Below, piece after piece: positions 41,158 through 42,500 of a stretch of DNA of 42,500 nt (its first letter is position 1; the number at the start of each line of letters is the position of its first letter). The DNA lies in NCBI RefSeq assembly GCF_964340395.1, contig NC_135564.1, positions 14,614,012-14,656,511 of the forward strand, given 5' to 3'. Below the pieces are notes generated by a model that had not been told where the DNA came from, ran no database searches, and saw only the letters and a program-made list of their open reading frames with translations. This stretch comes from Glandiceps talaboti. Its lineage: Eukaryota > Hemichordata > Enteropneusta > Spengelidae. The translations under genes and the position numbers were made by a program.

Positions 41158-41174
41158 AGTATTTTGATATTTTT
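41158..41174 (+). repeat. LINE target-site duplication, 3' copy
   Basis: It is the partner of 39842-39858 and lies one base after the poly(A) tail. Confidence 0.85.
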
Positions 41175-42500
41175 AGAACTGTTCCCGAAGTCCATCCTCA
41201 TAACATAAGTGCTGCAGCCAGAGGTGAACTCCACATCCCAAAATATATAACCCAGATTTTTAAGAGTTTTCTGTATAATGGTGTAAAATGTGGTTTATGG
41301 ATATGTGTCTGTGTCTGTGTCTGCATTCCTGTATCACAATGCTATATTACATTACATAACTTTTTTTTAATTTTTTTTAATTTCAAAAATTAACTCATAT
41401 TTGTTATTCATATCTGGGCATCAATCATTGAGGACTGCATATAATTTATTCATGAATTACAATTGCAAAAATCGATAACTCCATTTGTCAAATCTTCCAT
41501 TCAGTTATTCTTTGTTTCCAGCACTTGACAACCACTTACATTAATATTTGAAAGAAGTTGTCGGTCATTGTGTTTATACAATTATATAATTGCGTTCATG
41601 CGTCTGCCTTGATATGATATGAATAGATGAAGGCGGTGCAAATTTTCTAATTTGAAAACATGATTTAATCATTGACACGTTTTCCCCTCCAACTACTCAA
41701 ATATACGTCATAAATGTTTGTTTTTTTCCAGTGAGTATATACAATGTGTGACTTGATCGATGGACTATTTCAAAGCATAGAACGCTATTCAATACAGGCA
41801 ATTGAGCGGATAGTTGCGCAGCTAAGGTCACCAAAATCGAATTTGTAATCTCGTGACATCATCGTTGTAGCGGAAAGGGTCCTTTTCCGTAATCGAATGA
41901 ATGGTAGGAAGATATGATAAACTAAACTAATAACTCATTTAAGTGTAAAATTGGTTGCTACGTGAAATACTTAACAAACATGCTTTTTGCTAGCAAATCG
42001 GAAGGCGAAGGGGGAGATTTACATCCGTGTAGTTAGGAAAACTGATATCAAAGGAATCACACCTCTAGAACTAATGGTGGTTAACAAATAAAACATTGAT
42101 ATCTTCGTAGTCAATCTCATTTCACTAGGACGGTACGACTCGAAGGATTGCATCTTAATAACAAAACAGTGCAGATATCGGCTTAGCTACATTCAAATAA
42201 AGCCAAGCGCCGCAATATACCCAAGCTTTTCCTGTGATATTCTCATACATTTTGGTGATGGTTTTATATGACAGTGCCATTGTAACTGTAGTAATAGTAT
42301 GAGTAGTTCGTATAATTTCAATTTGTAACTCCCTGTGGTGAGCTACTGACTAGATACCTATACATTTAGCAGTCATATTTCTCTCTCAGTGTGTGTGAAT
42401 GCTTCGTATTTGCGTCAAAATTACTACGTGCCAGTAGAAATACTGTACGATATTATCGATGTAGGTTTTAAAAGATTATTCTTTCGAATTCGATGACGAA
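41175..42500. other. unassigned DNA to window end
   Basis: A small (GTGTCT)n patch lies at about 41305-41323. No gene or repeat is otherwise recognised. Confidence 0.4.

Overview
The window is AT-rich, non-coding-looking nuclear DNA of a eukaryote, most likely a marine invertebrate animal. I see no operons, ribosome binding sites, tRNA, rRNA or CRISPR array, and no long intact gene. It does contain long AT, AG/CT and TATG/TCTG-type microsatellites, a 5'-truncated L1/Tx1-like LINE with a poly(A) tail, a broken Penelope-like element (PLE) with a GIY-YIG remnant, and several non-autonomous repeats with terminal inverted repeats (TIRs). The phylum cannot be settled from sequence alone. The window could be intergenic or lie in one long intron.

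Layout. 1-5.3 kb: a 344-bp MITE with near-perfect 26-bp TIRs and TA flanks (2280-2623); a large hairpin next to a 185-bp MITE-like unit (3370-3660); one exon-like open segment (3965-4223); and a hammerhead-ribozyme-like fold (4883-4925) directly after the first of two identical 46-bp direct repeats, between two long AT tracts. 5.3-13 kb: mostly unassigned DNA with CT, AT and AG microsatellites and one half of a repeat whose other copy lies inverted at 39.35-39.58 kb. 13.2-17.0 kb: a 3.87-kb segment bounded by 136-bp inverted repeats that are about 96% identical. 19.07-20.33 kb: a roughly 1-kb repeat ending in (TATG)n, with an inverted relative at 38.03-39.08 kb that also ends in TATG units. 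20.9-22.75 kb: a degenerate PLE on the minus strand with tetranucleotide microsatellites on both sides. 23-34 kb: microsatellites in otherwise unassigned DNA. 34.5-36.3 kb: a candidate hAT-like non-autonomous DNA transposon whose matching ends carry 13-bp G/C tracts. 39.86-41.16 kb: the LINE 3' end with 17-bp target-site duplications.

No set of genes works together here; the content is transposons and simple repeats. The most interesting signal is the hammerhead-like motif at 4883-4925. Its first base follows immediately after one copy of a 46-bp direct repeat, as expected if a ribozyme-headed element of about 332 bp inserted with a long target duplication. The recurring link between TATG-type microsatellites and the edges of mobile elements is a second theme.
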